A stretch of DNA of 64,000 nt from Tepidamorphus gemmatus (GCF_004346195.1 NZ_SMAK01000001.1:186001-250000), one strand, 5' to 3'; counted from the stretch's first letter, positions 37,477 to 46,834 are shown. The notes: generated from the letters alone by a model not told the origin. Numbers and translations are program-made.

Positions 37477-38382
37477 CTACCCGCCCATCAGCTCCCTCGG
37501 ATCGAAGGTCAGGTTGATCTGACGCCACGTATCGTACTTTTCGGGTGGCAGATAGTAGGGCTGGCACCGGTTGACGGCGCGCATCGCGGCCTCGGCGGCA
37601 ATCATGAAGATGTGATCGCCGGACGGGTTCAGCAGCCGCGGCGGCATTGCCAGCGAACCGTCGATATTGAGCTCCATGCCGATGCGCACCTGCAGCTGCC
37701 CGGCCTCGAGCACGCCCACCGGCGGGCTCCAGCAGCGGGCGATCTGCTGACGCAGCGCGTCGATCTCGCTGATCGACAAAGTGCCGGTGCCGCCGGAGGC
37801 GACCCCGTAGGCGGGGTTCACAGAGGCGGTCCGTACCGGAGCGCCGCCACCGGAATCGGGGATCTTGTTGAGCAGCGCGGCGATGTTGTCGGCGTCGAAC
37901 TTGCGCTCGGGCCTGGCCGGCTGCGGCGTCGGCGGCTTCGGCTTGGCGGCGACCTTCGGCTTGACCTTCGGGATCGGCGCATCGGCCAGCGGCTGCGGCG
38001 CGGGCTCCTCGGCCGCCTTCGGAGCGGGCTCAGGCAGCGGCGGCGTCTCGGCGGCGTCTGGCACTGCCGCCGTGCGCAACGGTGCCGGCTCGGGGTCCGG
38101 CGCTGGCGCCGGTTCCGGAGCGGCAGCGGTCTCCTTCGGCGGTGCGGGCTTCGGCTTCTCCACCACCTTGTCAGCCTCCGGCATCTCGGCGGCGGCCGGC
38201 GGCGCCTCGCGGTCGCCGTCCTTCGTGCCGGCGGTCAGCTCGGTGAACTCGGCGACGGTGAGGATCTCGATCGGGATCGCCGGCTGGGATCTGGTCTCGA
38301 ACGGGCTTGTCCCGAAGGCGATCAGCCCCCAGCCGATGATCAGCGCATGTCCGGCAGTGGAAACGGAGAGTGCGGCGCGCAT
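37477..38382 (-). CDS. tolA: TolA-like energy-transducing protein
   Basis: A 301-residue inner-membrane protein. One membrane helix (residues ~8-25) is followed by a long Pro/Ala/Lys/Glu-rich periplasmic spacer (~60-165). The C-terminal TonB/TolA-like domain has [20 protein letters not shown] and [20 protein letters not shown]. It spans the periplasm to link TolQR to TolB/Pal during division. The spacer has many Pro residues rather than the EARK helix of E. coli TolA, as is usual in alphaproteobacteria. Confidence 0.92.
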   Translation of the reverse strand: MRAALSVSTAGHALIIGWGLIAFGTSPFETRSQPAIPIEILTVAEFTELTAGTKDGDREAPPAAAEMPEADKVVEKPKPAPPKETAAAPEPAPAPDPEPAPLRTAAVPDAAETPPLPEPAPKAAEEPAPQPLADAPIPKVKPKVAAKPKPPTPQPARPERKFDADNIAALLNKIPDSGGGAPVRTASVNPAYGVASGGTGTLSISEIDALRQQIARCWSPPVGVLEAGQLQVRIGMELNIDGSLAMPPRLLNPSGDHIFMIAAEAAMRAVNRCQPYYLPPEKYDTWRQINLTFDPRELMGG

Positions 38383-38391
38383 CCGACGGCC

Positions 38392-38838
38392 TCAGCGTTG
38401 CCCCTGCTCGATGTCGGTGACGAGCGCGATGCGCCGGAAGCCGGCCTGGTTGAGCCGTCCCATGACGCGCATCACCGTCCCGTAGTCGACCGTGCGGTCG
38501 CCGCGCACGAAGACCCTCTCCTCGACGCCTCGTTCGGCGATCGCCGTCAGCTTCGGCACCAGTTCCTCGACCGTGATCTCGGTGTCCTGCAGGAACACCC
38601 GCCCCTGGTTGTCCACGCTGACGGTCAACGGTTCCTTCTGGCCCTCCAGCGGCTTGGCCTGGGTCTCGGGCAGATCGATCGGTACGCCGACGGTCAGCAG
38701 CGGCGCCGTGACCATGAAAACGATGAGCAGGACGAGCATCACGTCCACGAACGGCGTGACGTTGATCTCGCTCATCGGCCGGTATCGGCGACCGCGCCGG
38801 CGACCGGCGCCACCGTTCCCCGCGAGGCTCGCACCCAT
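38392..38838 (-). CDS. tolR: TolR/ExbD-type channel protein
   Basis: A 148-residue protein with a cytoplasmic basic N-terminus and one membrane helix. The helix carries the conserved Asp in SEINVTPFVDVMLVLLIVFM. A periplasmic domain follows. With TolQ it forms the proton-driven motor of the Tol-Pal system. It lies three bases after tolQ and ten before tolA. Confidence 0.95.
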   Translation of the reverse strand: MGASLAGNGGAGRRRGRRYRPMSEINVTPFVDVMLVLLIVFMVTAPLLTVGVPIDLPETQAKPLEGQKEPLTVSVDNQGRVFLQDTEITVEELVPKLTAIAERGVEERVFVRGDRTVDYGTVMRVMGRLNQAGFRRIALVTDIEQGQR

Positions 38839-38841
38839 GGC

Positions 38842-39546
38842 TCAGCTTCTCTCGTCCAATTGCCGCGAAAGTATGGCGCCGAACTCGTCGGCGAAGCCCT
38901 CCAGACGAGCGATCAGCTTGCTGACGTCATTGGAGAACTTGTTGTAGCCGATCACCGCCGGTATCGCCGCCAGCAGACCGAGCGCGGTGGCGAACAGCGC
39001 CTCGGCGATGCCCGGCGCGACCACCGCCAGACTGGTCGATTCCGATGCCGCGATCGAGGTGAACGCGTTCATGATCCCCCACACCGTGCCGAACAGGCCG
39101 ATGAACGGCGCGGCCGAACCGACTGTGGCGAGGAACAGCAGCCGGCTCTCGAGCCGAGTCGACTCGCGCGAGATGGTGACGTCCATCACCTTCTCGATGC
39201 GCGACTGCAGGCCGAGCAGCGACAGGGCGCCGGTCTCGTGGCTGCGCTTCCATTCGCGCATCGCGGCGACGAACAGTGCGGCCATCGCGTGGTTGGGACG
39301 GGTCGCCAGCGTGCGGTAGAGCTCGTCCAGCGAGTGGCCCGACCAGAACACCTTCTCGAACTGGTCCATCCGAGCCCGCGCCCGACGATAGGCAAAGGTC
39401 TTCTCGATGATGATGGCCCAGCACCAGATCGAGGCCATGACCAATCCGATCATTACCAGCTTGACGACGATGTCCGCCTGCAGGAACAGCGACAGCATCG
39501 ACAATTCGCCCGGCGCATGCAGGCCTGTCGACTCCAGCGGCGTCAT
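38842..39546 (-). CDS. tolQ: TolQ proton channel protein
   Basis: A 234-residue three-helix membrane protein. ATG 39546 is preceded by AGAGGG. Helix 1 spans ~22-43. The channel core LLFLATVGSAAPFIGLFGTV and the following helix with EALFATALGLLAAIPAVIGY are the TolQ/ExbB hallmark. A possible minus-strand -35 (TTGACA) lies at 39686-39691, but no good -10 accompanies it. Confidence 0.95.
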   Translation of the reverse strand: MTPLESTGLHAPGELSMLSLFLQADIVVKLVMIGLVMASIWCWAIIIEKTFAYRRARARMDQFEKVFWSGHSLDELYRTLATRPNHAMAALFVAAMREWKRSHETGALSLLGLQSRIEKVMDVTISRESTRLESRLLFLATVGSAAPFIGLFGTVWGIMNAFTSIAASESTSLAVVAPGIAEALFATALGLLAAIPAVIGYNKFSNDVSKLIARLEGFADEFGAILSRQLDERS

Positions 39547-39743
39547 TAGCTGACCCTCTTCCGATCCGGTCTCGTGGACATGATCCGCGCCTGCCCGGCC
39601 GCGGACGCAGACTCCCTGTCCGGGATGATGCCGGCGGGCAGCTGCGAAAACGTGTTGCAAAGCAACATCTGGTCGCGGCCGAATATGTCAAATCAAGGGC
39701 CGGACATCGGCCCGACCCCTCCTACACCAAGCATTCGCTATGG

Positions 39744-39758
39744 TTAAGGCTCCGTTAC
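39744..39758. promoter_or_regulatory. CtrA-like site upstream of tolQ
   Basis: TTAA-N7-TTAC at 39744-39758 is one base from the CtrA consensus. It overlaps the ybgC stop and lies ~200 bases upstream of tolQ on the transcribed strand, so it may bear on tol expression. Confidence 0.3.
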
Positions 39759-40234
39759 GGGCTGTTGTCGGCGACATCCCCGCGGCTCTCGCCGAGCACC
39801 CGGCGCAGCTCGGGCGGGATCCGCCTCGCGCGCCCGTCGCGCGTCACCAGTGCCACCTGCACATCGGCTGAGACGAGCAAGGTATCGCCCCGGCGGATCT
39901 CCTGGGCGAGGATCATCGAGGCGCCGCGCATCTCCTTCACACGGGTCACCACCTCGACCACGTCGTCGATCCTGGCCGGCCGCTCGAAGGAGATCGTCAT
40001 GCGCCGGACGGCGAAGGCTACCGGATCCCTGCCCTCGAACAGCTCGGCGTGATCGGCGCCGGACAGCCGCATGAAGTCCGACCTGCCGCGCTCCATGAAG
40101 CGGAGGTAGCTGGCGTGGTAGACGACACCGGAGAAGTCGGTGTCCTCGAAATAGACCCGCACCGGCAGGATGTGCCGGCCCTGGACGATGCGGCCCGCAA
40201 GGTCGGGCCAGGCTGTGTCGGCAGTGCTGTTCAT
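39755..40234 (-). CDS. ybgC: YbgC-type acyl-CoA thioesterase of the tol-pal cluster
   Basis: A 159-residue hot-dog-fold thioesterase. The active-site segment YFEDTDFSGVVYHASYLRFM contains the catalytic Asp. SFERPARIDDVVEVVTRV is also typical. The ATG at 40234 follows AAGGGCGCC. YbgC hydrolyses short acyl-CoAs and is routinely the first gene of the tol-pal cluster. Here it lies between ruvB and tolQ, the common alphaproteobacterial order. Confidence 0.92.
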   Translation of the reverse strand: MNSTADTAWPDLAGRIVQGRHILPVRVYFEDTDFSGVVYHASYLRFMERGRSDFMRLSGADHAELFEGRDPVAFAVRRMTISFERPARIDDVVEVVTRVKEMRGASMILAQEIRRGDTLLVSADVQVALVTRDGRARRIPPELRRVLGESRGDVADNSP

Positions 40235-40377
40235 GGCGCCCTTATGCGACGGGAGCGGGACGCCTGTCGACTGCCCCGTCCAGGCCTTCCTGCGCTGGCG
40301 CGCCACCGTCCGGCGCTGCGGTGCGACCGCGGTTGCCGATCACATCCGCGTCCGATCCTCGCGCAGGCTGCCGCCCC

Positions 40378-41418
40378 TCACGGCTCGGCGTCGTCGGCGA
40401 ACAGCCCCATCTGCGGGGCGAATTCGCTCGGCACGGCAAGGCCCATGTGGCGGAAGGCATGCGGGGTGAGCAGGCGGCCGCGCGGCGTGCGCTGCACGAA
40501 GCCTTGCTGGATCAGATAGGGCTCGATGATCTCCTCAATCGCGTCGCGCGGCTCGGACAGTGCGGCCGCGATCGTCTCGATGCCAACCGGGCCGCCGCCG
40601 AACTTCATCGCGATGGTCGACAGATAGCGCCGGTCGAGGCCATCGAGGCCGAGCGCGTCGACCTCGAGCTCGATCAGCGCCCGGTCGGCGATCGCCCGGT
40701 CGATCCTGCCACTGCCGACGATCATGGCGAAGTCGCGCACACGCCGCAGCAGACGGCCCGCCACCCGCGGCGTTCCCCGCGCGCGGCGGGCGATCTCCAT
40801 CGCCCCGTCGTCAGCGATGTCGATGCCGAGCACGCGGGCGCCGCGTCGCACGATCAGTTCCAGTTCCGCCTGATTGTAGAAATCCAGCCGCACCGGAATG
40901 CCGAACCGATCACGCAGCGGGGTCGTCAGCAGCCCGGAGCGGGTCGTCGCCCCGATCAGCGTGAATCGGGCGAGATCGATCCTGACCGACCGTGCCGCGG
41001 GCCCCTCGCCGATGATGAGATCGAGCTGGAAGTCCTCCATCGCCGGATAGAGGATCTCCTCGACCGCCGGGTTGAGCCGGTGGATCTCGTCGATGAACAG
41101 GACATCGCGCTCCTCGAGATTGGTGAGCAGCGCGGCGAGATCGCCTGCCCTCGCGATTACCGGCCCAGAGGTGGCGCGGAAGTTCACGCCGAGTTCGCGC
41201 GCGACGATCTGGGCGAGCGTGGTCTTGCCGAGTCCGGGCGGGCCGGCGAACAGCACATGGTCGAGCGCCTCGCCGCGTGCGCGCGCCGCCTCGATGAAGA
41301 TGCGGAGATTGTGCCGCGCCTGGGCCTGGCCGACGAAACTGTCGAGCGTCTGCGGCCGGAGCGAGGCATCTGCCTCATCCTCGATCCGCTCTCCCGCATC
41401 GATCAGGCGATCGCTCAC
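40378..41418 (-). CDS. ruvB: Holliday junction branch-migration ATPase RuvB
   Basis: A 346-residue AAA+ hexameric motor. Motifs are the Walker [16 protein letters not shown], Walker [13 protein letters not shown], and the sensor/arginine-finger segment [20 protein letters not shown]. The C-terminal winged helix ends with [15 protein letters not shown]. Its start overlaps the ruvA stop by four bases. Confidence 0.97.
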   Translation of the reverse strand: MSDRLIDAGERIEDEADASLRPQTLDSFVGQAQARHNLRIFIEAARARGEALDHVLFAGPPGLGKTTLAQIVARELGVNFRATSGPVIARAGDLAALLTNLEERDVLFIDEIHRLNPAVEEILYPAMEDFQLDLIIGEGPAARSVRIDLARFTLIGATTRSGLLTTPLRDRFGIPVRLDFYNQAELELIVRRGARVLGIDIADDGAMEIARRARGTPRVAGRLLRRVRDFAMIVGSGRIDRAIADRALIELEVDALGLDGLDRRYLSTIAMKFGGGPVGIETIAAALSEPRDAIEEIIEPYLIQQGFVQRTPRGRLLTPHAFRHMGLAVPSEFAPQMGLFADDAEP

Positions 41419-42029
41419 CGCGCCAGTTCCTTCAGCCCGAGCCGGATCAGCGTTTCGGCGGTGGCGTCCGCGCCGGCCGTCTTAAGCGCGATGGCGACGG
41501 CCGCGCCCGCCTGCGCCTGACCATAACCGAGATTGACAAGCGCCGACACCGCGTCGCGCGATGCGCTGGGCAGGCGCTGGTCGCCGATCTCGTTGGCAAC
41601 CTTCGCGAACGCGGCATCGAAGCCGCCGACTGTCGGCGCCTTGTCGCGCAGTTCCGTGATGATGCGACCCGCCACCTTCGGCCCGACGCCGGGGGCGCGG
41701 GCGATCATCGCCTTGTCCTGCATGGCGATGGCATTGCCGAGATCCGCGACCGACAGCGTTCCGAGCACTGCCAGCGCCACCCGCGACCCGACTCCCTGCA
41801 CGGTGATCAGCAGCCGGAACCACTGCCGCTCCGCCTCGCTCAGGAAGCCGTAGAGGCGGATGTGATCCTCGCGGATGAAGGTCTCGATGAACAGCGTGGC
41901 CGCCTCGCCGGGATGAAGCGCGGCGAGCGTGCGCGTCGAGCAGGTCGTCACGTAGCCGACCCCACCGACATCAATGATCGCCCAGTCCTCGCCGAGCGAG
42001 TCGACGGTGCCCTTCAGCTTGCCGATCAC
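41415..42029 (-). CDS. ruvA: Holliday junction-binding protein RuvA
   Basis: A 204-residue tetrameric DNA-binding protein with OB-fold N-terminus ([20 protein letters not shown]), helix-hairpin-helix domain ([19 protein letters not shown]) and C-terminal domain III that contacts RuvB. The start is a GTG that overlaps the stop of the AbrB-like ORF as GTGA, and its own stop overlaps ruvB. This implies tight coupling of three genes. Confidence 0.96.
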   Translation of the reverse strand: MIGKLKGTVDSLGEDWAIIDVGGVGYVTTCSTRTLAALHPGEAATLFIETFIREDHIRLYGFLSEAERQWFRLLITVQGVGSRVALAVLGTLSVADLGNAIAMQDKAMIARAPGVGPKVAGRIITELRDKAPTVGGFDAAFAKVANEIGDQRLPSASRDAVSALVNLGYGQAQAGAAVAIALKTAGADATAETLIRLGLKELAR

Positions 42030-42214
42030 CGTCGCGCTCGCATGGACGAGGACTCGTCTCCGGATGTCGTCGGGGCTTCGTCGGCCGGCCTGTTCATCAT
42101 GATGGCTGTCGGGCTCTCCGTCACGGTGACGTCAACTCCGATGCCGGACGTGAACCCGCAGCCGGCGCGCACGCATTCCGGGATCGTCACACGGCCTATT
42201 GTCGACACTTGCAT
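42026..42214 (-). CDS. short AbrB/MazE-like (SpoVT-AbrB) protein, possible truncated antitoxin
   Basis: A 62-residue ORF between ruvC and ruvA. Its first half, [20 protein letters not shown] then F-T-S-G-x-x-V-D-V-T-V, matches the swapped-hairpin AbrB/MazE DNA-binding domain (pattern K/R-G-x-V-T-I-P-x-x-V-R-x-x-x-G-x-x-x-G). The second half is a polar tail without recognisable toxin-binding features. AGGGA lies nine bases upstream, inside a 12-base palindrome that could be an autoregulatory operator. No toxin gene follows; ruvA starts in its stop codon (GTGA). It may be a domesticated regulator of ruvAB or a relic. Confidence 0.6.
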   Translation of the reverse strand: MQVSTIGRVTIPECVRAGCGFTSGIGVDVTVTESPTAIMMNRPADEAPTTSGDESSSMRARR

Positions 42215-42223
42215 GGCTACAAT

Positions 42224-42235
42224 TCCCTGCAGGGA
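42224..42235. promoter_or_regulatory. palindrome in front of the AbrB-like ORF
   Basis: TCCCTGCAGGGA is a perfect 12-base palindrome, nine bases upstream of the ATG at 42214, overlapping the ribosome site. AbrB-type proteins bind inverted repeats in their own promoters, so this may be an operator. Confidence 0.4.
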
Positions 42236-42272
42236 TTCCTAGGCGCGATGGCGTGAACAAGTCAAGAACATC

Positions 42273-42785
42273 TCATCCGGCCAGCGCCTTGGCCAGCACC
42301 CTTGACGCCCGGTGATGAGCGTGTGTGACGGCGATCGCGAGCGCGTCGGCCGCGTCGTCGCTATCGACCCGCGCCTTCGGCAGGAGAACCTGGATCATCA
42401 TCCGGATCTGCTTCTTGTCGCCGTGGCCGGTGCCGATCACCGTCTTCTTGACGAGGTTCGGTGCGTATTCTGCGACCGGGAGTCCGCGCGAGGCCGGAAC
42501 CAGCAGGGCGATGCCGCGCGCCTGGCCGAGCTTCAGGGTTGCGGCGGCGTCGCGGTTGACGAAGGTCTGCTCGACGGCGGCCTCATGCGGCGCCTGCGCG
42601 TCGAGGACCGCACACAGCCCCGCATGGATCTGCAGCAGCCGCTCGGCGAGGCCGAGCCGCTCGTCGGAGGTCACGCACCCGGCGCCGACGAAGGCCAGCG
42701 CATTTCCTGTCAGGTCGAGTACGCCCCAGCCGGTGCGTCGCAGGCCGGGGTCGATGCCGATGATGCGAATCGTGGACGCTGCCAT
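42273..42785 (-). CDS. ruvC: crossover junction endodeoxyribonuclease RuvC
   Basis: A 170-residue Holliday-junction resolvase. The catalytic acidic residues are in [14 protein letters not shown] (Asp), in [20 protein letters not shown] (Glu) and in the final [16 protein letters not shown] (Asp pair). Start ATG 42785 gives the usual N-terminus; an ATG six codons earlier is possible. It is the first gene of the minus-strand ruv-tol cluster and diverges from a TauE/SafE gene. Confidence 0.95.
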   Translation of the reverse strand: MAASTIRIIGIDPGLRRTGWGVLDLTGNALAFVGAGCVTSDERLGLAERLLQIHAGLCAVLDAQAPHEAAVEQTFVNRDAAATLKLGQARGIALLVPASRGLPVAEYAPNLVKKTVIGTGHGDKKQIRMMIQVLLPKARVDSDDAADALAIAVTHAHHRASRVLAKALAG

Positions 42786-42884
42786 GCGCCGATCTAGCCC
42801 CATGCATGCCGGCAAGACCAGCGCGGCAGGCGCTCGGATGCGCTATGCTGGCGCCTCACCTGATCCGTGCTCCGCGCTATCCGC

Positions 42885-43628
42885 ATGCTTCCTGATTCCG
42901 CAACCCTGGTGGCGATCGTGGCGGTCGCACTGGCCGGCTTCGTCGGCGGCTTCGCCGGCTTCGGTGGCGCGATGATCTTCATGCCGGTGGCGAGTGCGCT
43001 GATCGAACCGCGTGTGGCCGCCGCCTCATTCCTGGTGACCAGCACCGTACTTATGATGCCGCTGGTCTGGAGCGCGATGCGCATCTGCGCATGGCGCACC
43101 GTACTGCCCGCCTCGATCGGCGCGACGCTTACCGTACCGCTGGGGGCGGCGGTGCTGGCGATCGGCGACCCGGTGGCCATCCGCTGGGCGATCAGCGCGG
43201 TAGTGCTCGGACTTCTCGCGCTGATGATGTCCGGCTGGCGCTATGCCGGTCAGCCCGGACCGGTGGTCGCGACCGGCGTCGGCGGCGTTTCGGGGCTGCT
43301 CGGTGGCCTCGCCCAGATCGCCGGGCCGCCGGTCATCGTGTTCTGGATGAGCGGCCCCAACACGTCGGTCACGGTGCGCGCCAACCTGATCAGCTTCTTC
43401 ACAATCGTCAGCGCCTCCTCGTTCGCAGCCTATGCCTGGAACGGCTTCTTCACGGTCGAGGCGATGCGCCAGACGCTGATGCTGGCCCCGGCCTACGGCA
43501 TCGCGCTGTTCCTCGGGGCTCGGATGTTCCGGCGGGCGAGCGAGCGCGGCTATCGCAGGCTCGCCTATGCGATCATTGCCACGGCCGCGGTCAGCAGCCT
43601 GCCTTTGCTCGACGGCCTGCTGCGCTAG
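42885..43628 (+). CDS. TauE/SafE (TSUP) family membrane transporter
   Basis: A 247-residue membrane protein with ~8 helices in two half repeats, including ALAGFVGGFAGFGGAMIFMP and GVSGLLGGLAQIAGPPVIVF. It is a second TSUP paralog, unlike the one at 23435. The family exports small anions such as sulfite or sulfoacetate; the substrate here is unknown. GTG 42867 is an alternative start; neither start has a clear ribosome site. It lies between divergent ruvC and pal and interrupts the tol-pal order. Confidence 0.86.
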   Translation: MLPDSATLVAIVAVALAGFVGGFAGFGGAMIFMPVASALIEPRVAAASFLVTSTVLMMPLVWSAMRICAWRTVLPASIGATLTVPLGAAVLAIGDPVAIRWAISAVVLGLLALMMSGWRYAGQPGPVVATGVGGVSGLLGGLAQIAGPPVIVFWMSGPNTSVTVRANLISFFTIVSASSFAAYAWNGFFTVEAMRQTLMLAPAYGIALFLGARMFRRASERGYRRLAYAIIATAAVSSLPLLDGLLR

Positions 43629-43845
43629 ATGTTCGGAGTCTCCAGGTCGTGCAGCTTCTCCGGAGCAGGTGCACGGCGTGTCGAACCTTGACAACAAGGT
43701 ATCGCGCCGGGCACTGCAGGTGCGTCGGACCTGCCGTCCGGACTGGGGGCGAGGGGGCGTTAACCACGTTTCGGAACGAGCGGTTAAGGAAAACCGCCTA
43801 GGTAAACCGTACGTGTATCCGGTCCAGTCGAGGGAGTTTGCCGGA

Positions 43846-44334
43846 ATGTCAAGTTTCATGGTGATGGGCCGGGGCGTGCGCCTGATGGCCTTGCTTGTCC
43901 TGGCGCTTGTGGTTGCGGCCTGCGCCCAGAAGCAGCAGCAGCCGGGGGTCGGTAACGTTACCCCGGGCAGCGCGCAGGATTTCGTCGTCAATGTCGGCGA
44001 CCGCGTGTTCTTCGAGACGGACTCCGTCACGCTGACCGCCCAGGCGCAGGACACGCTCCGCCGTCAGGCGCAATGGTTGGCGCTGTATCCATCCTATACG
44101 ATCACCGTGGAAGGTCATGCCGACGAGCGAGGCACGCGCGAATACAATCTGGCACTCAGCGCCCGGCGCGCGCAGGTGGCGCGCGACTTCCTGGTCGCCC
44201 AGGGCGTCCAGCCGATGCGCATCCGCACCGTCTCCTACGGCAAGGAGCGGCCGGTCGCTGTCTGCGACAACGAATCCTGCTGGTCGCAGAATCGTCGCGC
44301 CGTCACGGTGGTCAACAACGCGCCGGGGAGCTGA
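43846..44334 (+). CDS. pal: peptidoglycan-associated lipoprotein Pal
   Basis: A 162-residue lipoprotein. The signal peptide ends in VVAAC with a lipobox Cys near residue 27. The OmpA-like domain has VFFETDSVTLTAQAQDTLRR, the peptidoglycan site ITVEGHADERGTREYNLALS and QNRRAVTVV. It anchors the outer membrane to the wall with TolB. It is separated from tolQRAB, which lie on the other strand. GAGGGAG lies about ten bases before the ATG. Confidence 0.95.
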   Translation: MSSFMVMGRGVRLMALLVLALVVAACAQKQQQPGVGNVTPGSAQDFVVNVGDRVFFETDSVTLTAQAQDTLRRQAQWLALYPSYTITVEGHADERGTREYNLALSARRAQVARDFLVAQGVQPMRIRTVSYGKERPVAVCDNESCWSQNRRAVTVVNNAPGS

Positions 44335-44379
44335 TCGGCGCGCTGGCGCGGCGGCCCGGCGCTGCCTCGTGACGGATGG

Positions 44380-44405
44380 TCGGCCCGCCCCTGGTGGCGG
44401 GCCGA
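44380..44405 (+). terminator. hairpin between pal and cpoB
   Basis: TCGGCCCGCC (44380-44389) and GGCGGGCCGA (44396-44405) form a perfect 10-base stem with a 6-base loop, followed by ATTCCTT. It probably limits read-through from pal. Confidence 0.55.
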
Positions 44406-44428
44406 ATTCCTTGCGGATGCGCCAAACT

Positions 44429-44456
44429 TTGGTCCCAGTTGCGGCTATGGTATCGG
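44429..44456 (+). promoter_or_regulatory. candidate promoter of cpoB
   Basis: TTGGTC (44429-44434) and TATCGG (44451-44456) are spaced 16 bases apart, after the pal hairpin and 40 bases before the cpoB ATG. The -10 match is only partial. Confidence 0.35.
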
Positions 44457-44496
44457 CCGATTTCAGCAACATCCGACCCGGACCGGTCCGATCACC

Positions 44497-45414
44497 ATGT
44501 CGTTCATCCTTTCCGACCGCCTGACCTGTGCGGCGGCAGTAGCGCTCGCGATGATCGCCTTGCCGCCCGCTGCGCTCGCCCAATCCGGCTACGATCCGGC
44601 GAGCGCCGCCAACATGTCGCTCAGGATCACCACGCTCGAGGACCAGATCCGCCAGCTCAACGGGCAGGTCGAGCAGCTCACCTTCCAGCTCCGGCAGATG
44701 CAGGACATGATGCGGCGGATGTCGGAGGACACCGAGTACCGGTTCCAGGAAATGGGCCATGGCGGCGTTCCGGCGAACGCACCGTCGGTCGCCGGCCAGC
44801 CGCATGTCATGCAGTATCCGCAGCAGCCGTCCGGCCAGCCGCAGATGCTCGGTCAGGGACTTGGGCAGGCGCCGACGGGTGCTCCGGTCCAGGGCGCGGG
44901 ACAGCCGCTCGACCTGTCGCAGGCGCTCGGTCAGCCGGGCACGCTCGGGCTCGGCCAGCCCGGCCAGCAGGGCCAGATCCTCGGCGCGCCGCCACAGCCG
45001 CTCGGTGCACAGCTCGTCGCAGCTCCGACCGACAGCCCGAAGGACGCCTACGATCTGTCCTATGGCTATATCCTGCGCGGTGAGTTCGACTTGGCCGAGG
45101 CGAGCTTCCGTGACTTCCTGACACGCTTCCCGGGCGACGAACTGGCCGGGAATGCCCAGTACTGGCTGGGCGAGTCGCTCTACGCGCGCGGCAACTATCG
45201 CGATGCGGCGGACGCGTTCCTGAAGGGCTTCAACAACTATCCCGATAGCGCCAAGGCGCCCGACAGCCTCTACAAGCTCGGCATGTCGCTGAAGGAACTC
45301 GGCCAGACCGATGCGGCCTGCTCCACCTTCGCCGAGCTGCCGCGTCGCTATCCTCGGGCGCCGCAGGCGGTGCAGGAGCGCGCCCGCAGCGAAATGCAGA
45401 AAAGTGGCTGCTGA
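44497..45414 (+). CDS. cpoB: CpoB/YbgF cell division coordinator
   Basis: A 305-residue periplasmic protein. A signal peptide (residues ~8-28) is followed by an N-terminal coiled coil (SLRITTLEDQIRQLNGQVEQ), a Gln/Gly/Pro-rich linker, and TPR repeats at the C-terminus (SYGYILRGEFDLAEASFRDF, then YWLGESLYARGNY). CpoB links Tol-Pal to septal peptidoglycan synthesis. Its stop overlaps the tilS start by 11 bases, so tilS is probably coupled to it. Confidence 0.92.
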   Translation: MSFILSDRLTCAAAVALAMIALPPAALAQSGYDPASAANMSLRITTLEDQIRQLNGQVEQLTFQLRQMQDMMRRMSEDTEYRFQEMGHGGVPANAPSVAGQPHVMQYPQQPSGQPQMLGQGLGQAPTGAPVQGAGQPLDLSQALGQPGTLGLGQPGQQGQILGAPPQPLGAQLVAAPTDSPKDAYDLSYGYILRGEFDLAEASFRDFLTRFPGDELAGNAQYWLGESLYARGNYRDAADAFLKGFNNYPDSAKAPDSLYKLGMSLKELGQTDAACSTFAELPRRYPRAPQAVQERARSEMQKSGC

Positions 45415-46738
45415 ACCCGGATCCGATGGCTTCCGGCGGGACTTCAGTCCGATCTGTCCGGCCGAGGCGGAACAACTGCTCGCGCCGCTCGCCGAACTGC
45501 CGGCGCTGGCGCTCGCCGTGTCCGGTGGCCCCGACAGCCTGGCGTTGATGCGGCTCGTCGCGGGCTGGCGGGCCGGCCGCGCGAAGCCTCGGGTTCTGGT
45601 GCTTACCGTCGATCATGGTCTCAGGGCGGAGTCGCGCGCCGAGGCCGAGCGGGTCCAGCTGATGGCGCAGGCGGCAGGGCTGCGCCACGAAATCCTGACC
45701 TGGGAGGGCGATAGGCCGCGTCGCGACATCCAGTCGGCGGCCCGTGCGGCAAGATATCGGCTGATGGCCGAACGATGCCATCAGCTCGGGATCGGCGATC
45801 TGGCGACGGCCCATCATCTCGACGATCAGGCCGAGACGCTGCTGCTGCGGCTCGCCAGGGGCTCCGGCGTCGACGGACTCGCCGCCATGGCCTTCCGCTC
45901 GATTCGCGAGGGACTGACGATTCACCGGCCGCTGCTCGATGTGCCCAAGTCGCGCCTCGTCGCGACGCTCGCGGCAGCTGGCGTCGCCTGGAGCGAGGAT
46001 CCGTCCAACACCGATCCCGCCTTTGCGCGGGCGCGGTTGCGCGCGCTGGCGCCGGCGCTCGCCGCCGAGGGCCTGACCCCACGCCGTCTCGCCGACACCG
46101 CCCGGCGGATGCGCCGGGCCCGCGAAGCCCTTGAATCGGCAGCCGCCGCGCTGACCAGGGAATCTGTCAGCGTCGATCGGGCAGGCTTCTGCCGGATCGT
46201 CGTGGACCGGCTCGGCGCAGCGCCGGAGGAGATCGCGCTGCGGGTGCTCGCGCGGTTGGTGATGGCGATCGGCGGTGCCGACTATCCGCCGCGGCTCGAT
46301 CGGCTCGAGCGGCTGCATGGCTGGCTTGCGGCGGGCGGCGCGCAGCGAGGCGCGACGCTCGCCGGCTGCCGATTCGTGCGCGCGGGGGCGCATGTGCTGG
46401 TGATGCGCGAGGAAGGGCGCACGGGGCTGCCAGAGGTGGCGCTCGGACAGGCGGCCGCACTTGTCTGGGACCGTCGGTTCCGGATCGCTGCGTCAAGTTG
46501 CCCCGTACCGGTGACATCGGTGCTGGTGAAGCCGCTCGGCCGCGCCGGCCTGGCGGTGCTGAAGGCGGAGGGCCTCATGCGCCCGATCCCGGCGCTTGCC
46601 GCCCGAACGACACCAGCGCTCTACGACGGAGAGCGGCTCGTCGCCGCGCCGCTGGCGGCAACCGGTGGCCCCTTTGCGCCGGCCTGGCTCGAGGTCTCCT
46701 TCCTTGGCGCGACGCGGTTTGCCGGGGGAGGGCATTGA
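45404..46738 (+). CDS. tilS: tRNA(Ile)-lysidine synthase
   Basis: A 444-residue N-type ATP pyrophosphatase that modifies C34 of tRNA-Ile2 (CAU) to lysidine. The PP-loop LAVSGGPDSLALMRLV, VLTVDHGLRAESRAEAE and ATAHHLDDQAETLLLRLARG are diagnostic. The C-terminal RNA-binding region follows. The start is a GTG at 45404 inside the cpoB gene; no independent ribosome site is seen. It precedes ftsH, a common arrangement. Confidence 0.93.
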   Translation: MAAEPGSDGFRRDFSPICPAEAEQLLAPLAELPALALAVSGGPDSLALMRLVAGWRAGRAKPRVLVLTVDHGLRAESRAEAERVQLMAQAAGLRHEILTWEGDRPRRDIQSAARAARYRLMAERCHQLGIGDLATAHHLDDQAETLLLRLARGSGVDGLAAMAFRSIREGLTIHRPLLDVPKSRLVATLAAAGVAWSEDPSNTDPAFARARLRALAPALAAEGLTPRRLADTARRMRRAREALESAAAALTRESVSVDRAGFCRIVVDRLGAAPEEIALRVLARLVMAIGGADYPPRLDRLERLHGWLAAGGAQRGATLAGCRFVRAGAHVLVMREEGRTGLPEVALGQAAALVWDRRFRIAASSCPVPVTSVLVKPLGRAGLAVLKAEGLMRPIPALAARTTPALYDGERLVAAPLAATGGPFAPAWLEVSFLGATRFAGGGH

Positions 46739-46805
46739 GCAGCAGAGGCAACCCAGCCGGGACACGGAGCGTTTACGCCTCGCTGCGATAAAGTGACGTG
46801 GCTCA

Positions 46806-46834
46806 TTGGCAAGGTTGCCGCAGCTGCCTATCTT
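46806..46834 (+). promoter_or_regulatory. candidate promoter of ftsH
   Basis: TTGGCA (46806-46811) and TATCTT (46829-46834) are exactly 17 bases apart, 72 bases before the ftsH start. This fits sigma70 rather than a heat-shock promoter. Confidence 0.5.

Noticed and set aside
39663-39691. tolQ promoter with TTGACA
   Set aside because: The minus-strand TTGACA at 39686-39691 has no acceptable -10 at 16-18 bases, so I did not call it a promoter.
43740-43845. CtrA box before pal
   Set aside because: TTAA occurs twice (near 43760 and 43792) but the spacing is far from N7, so it does not fit the consensus.
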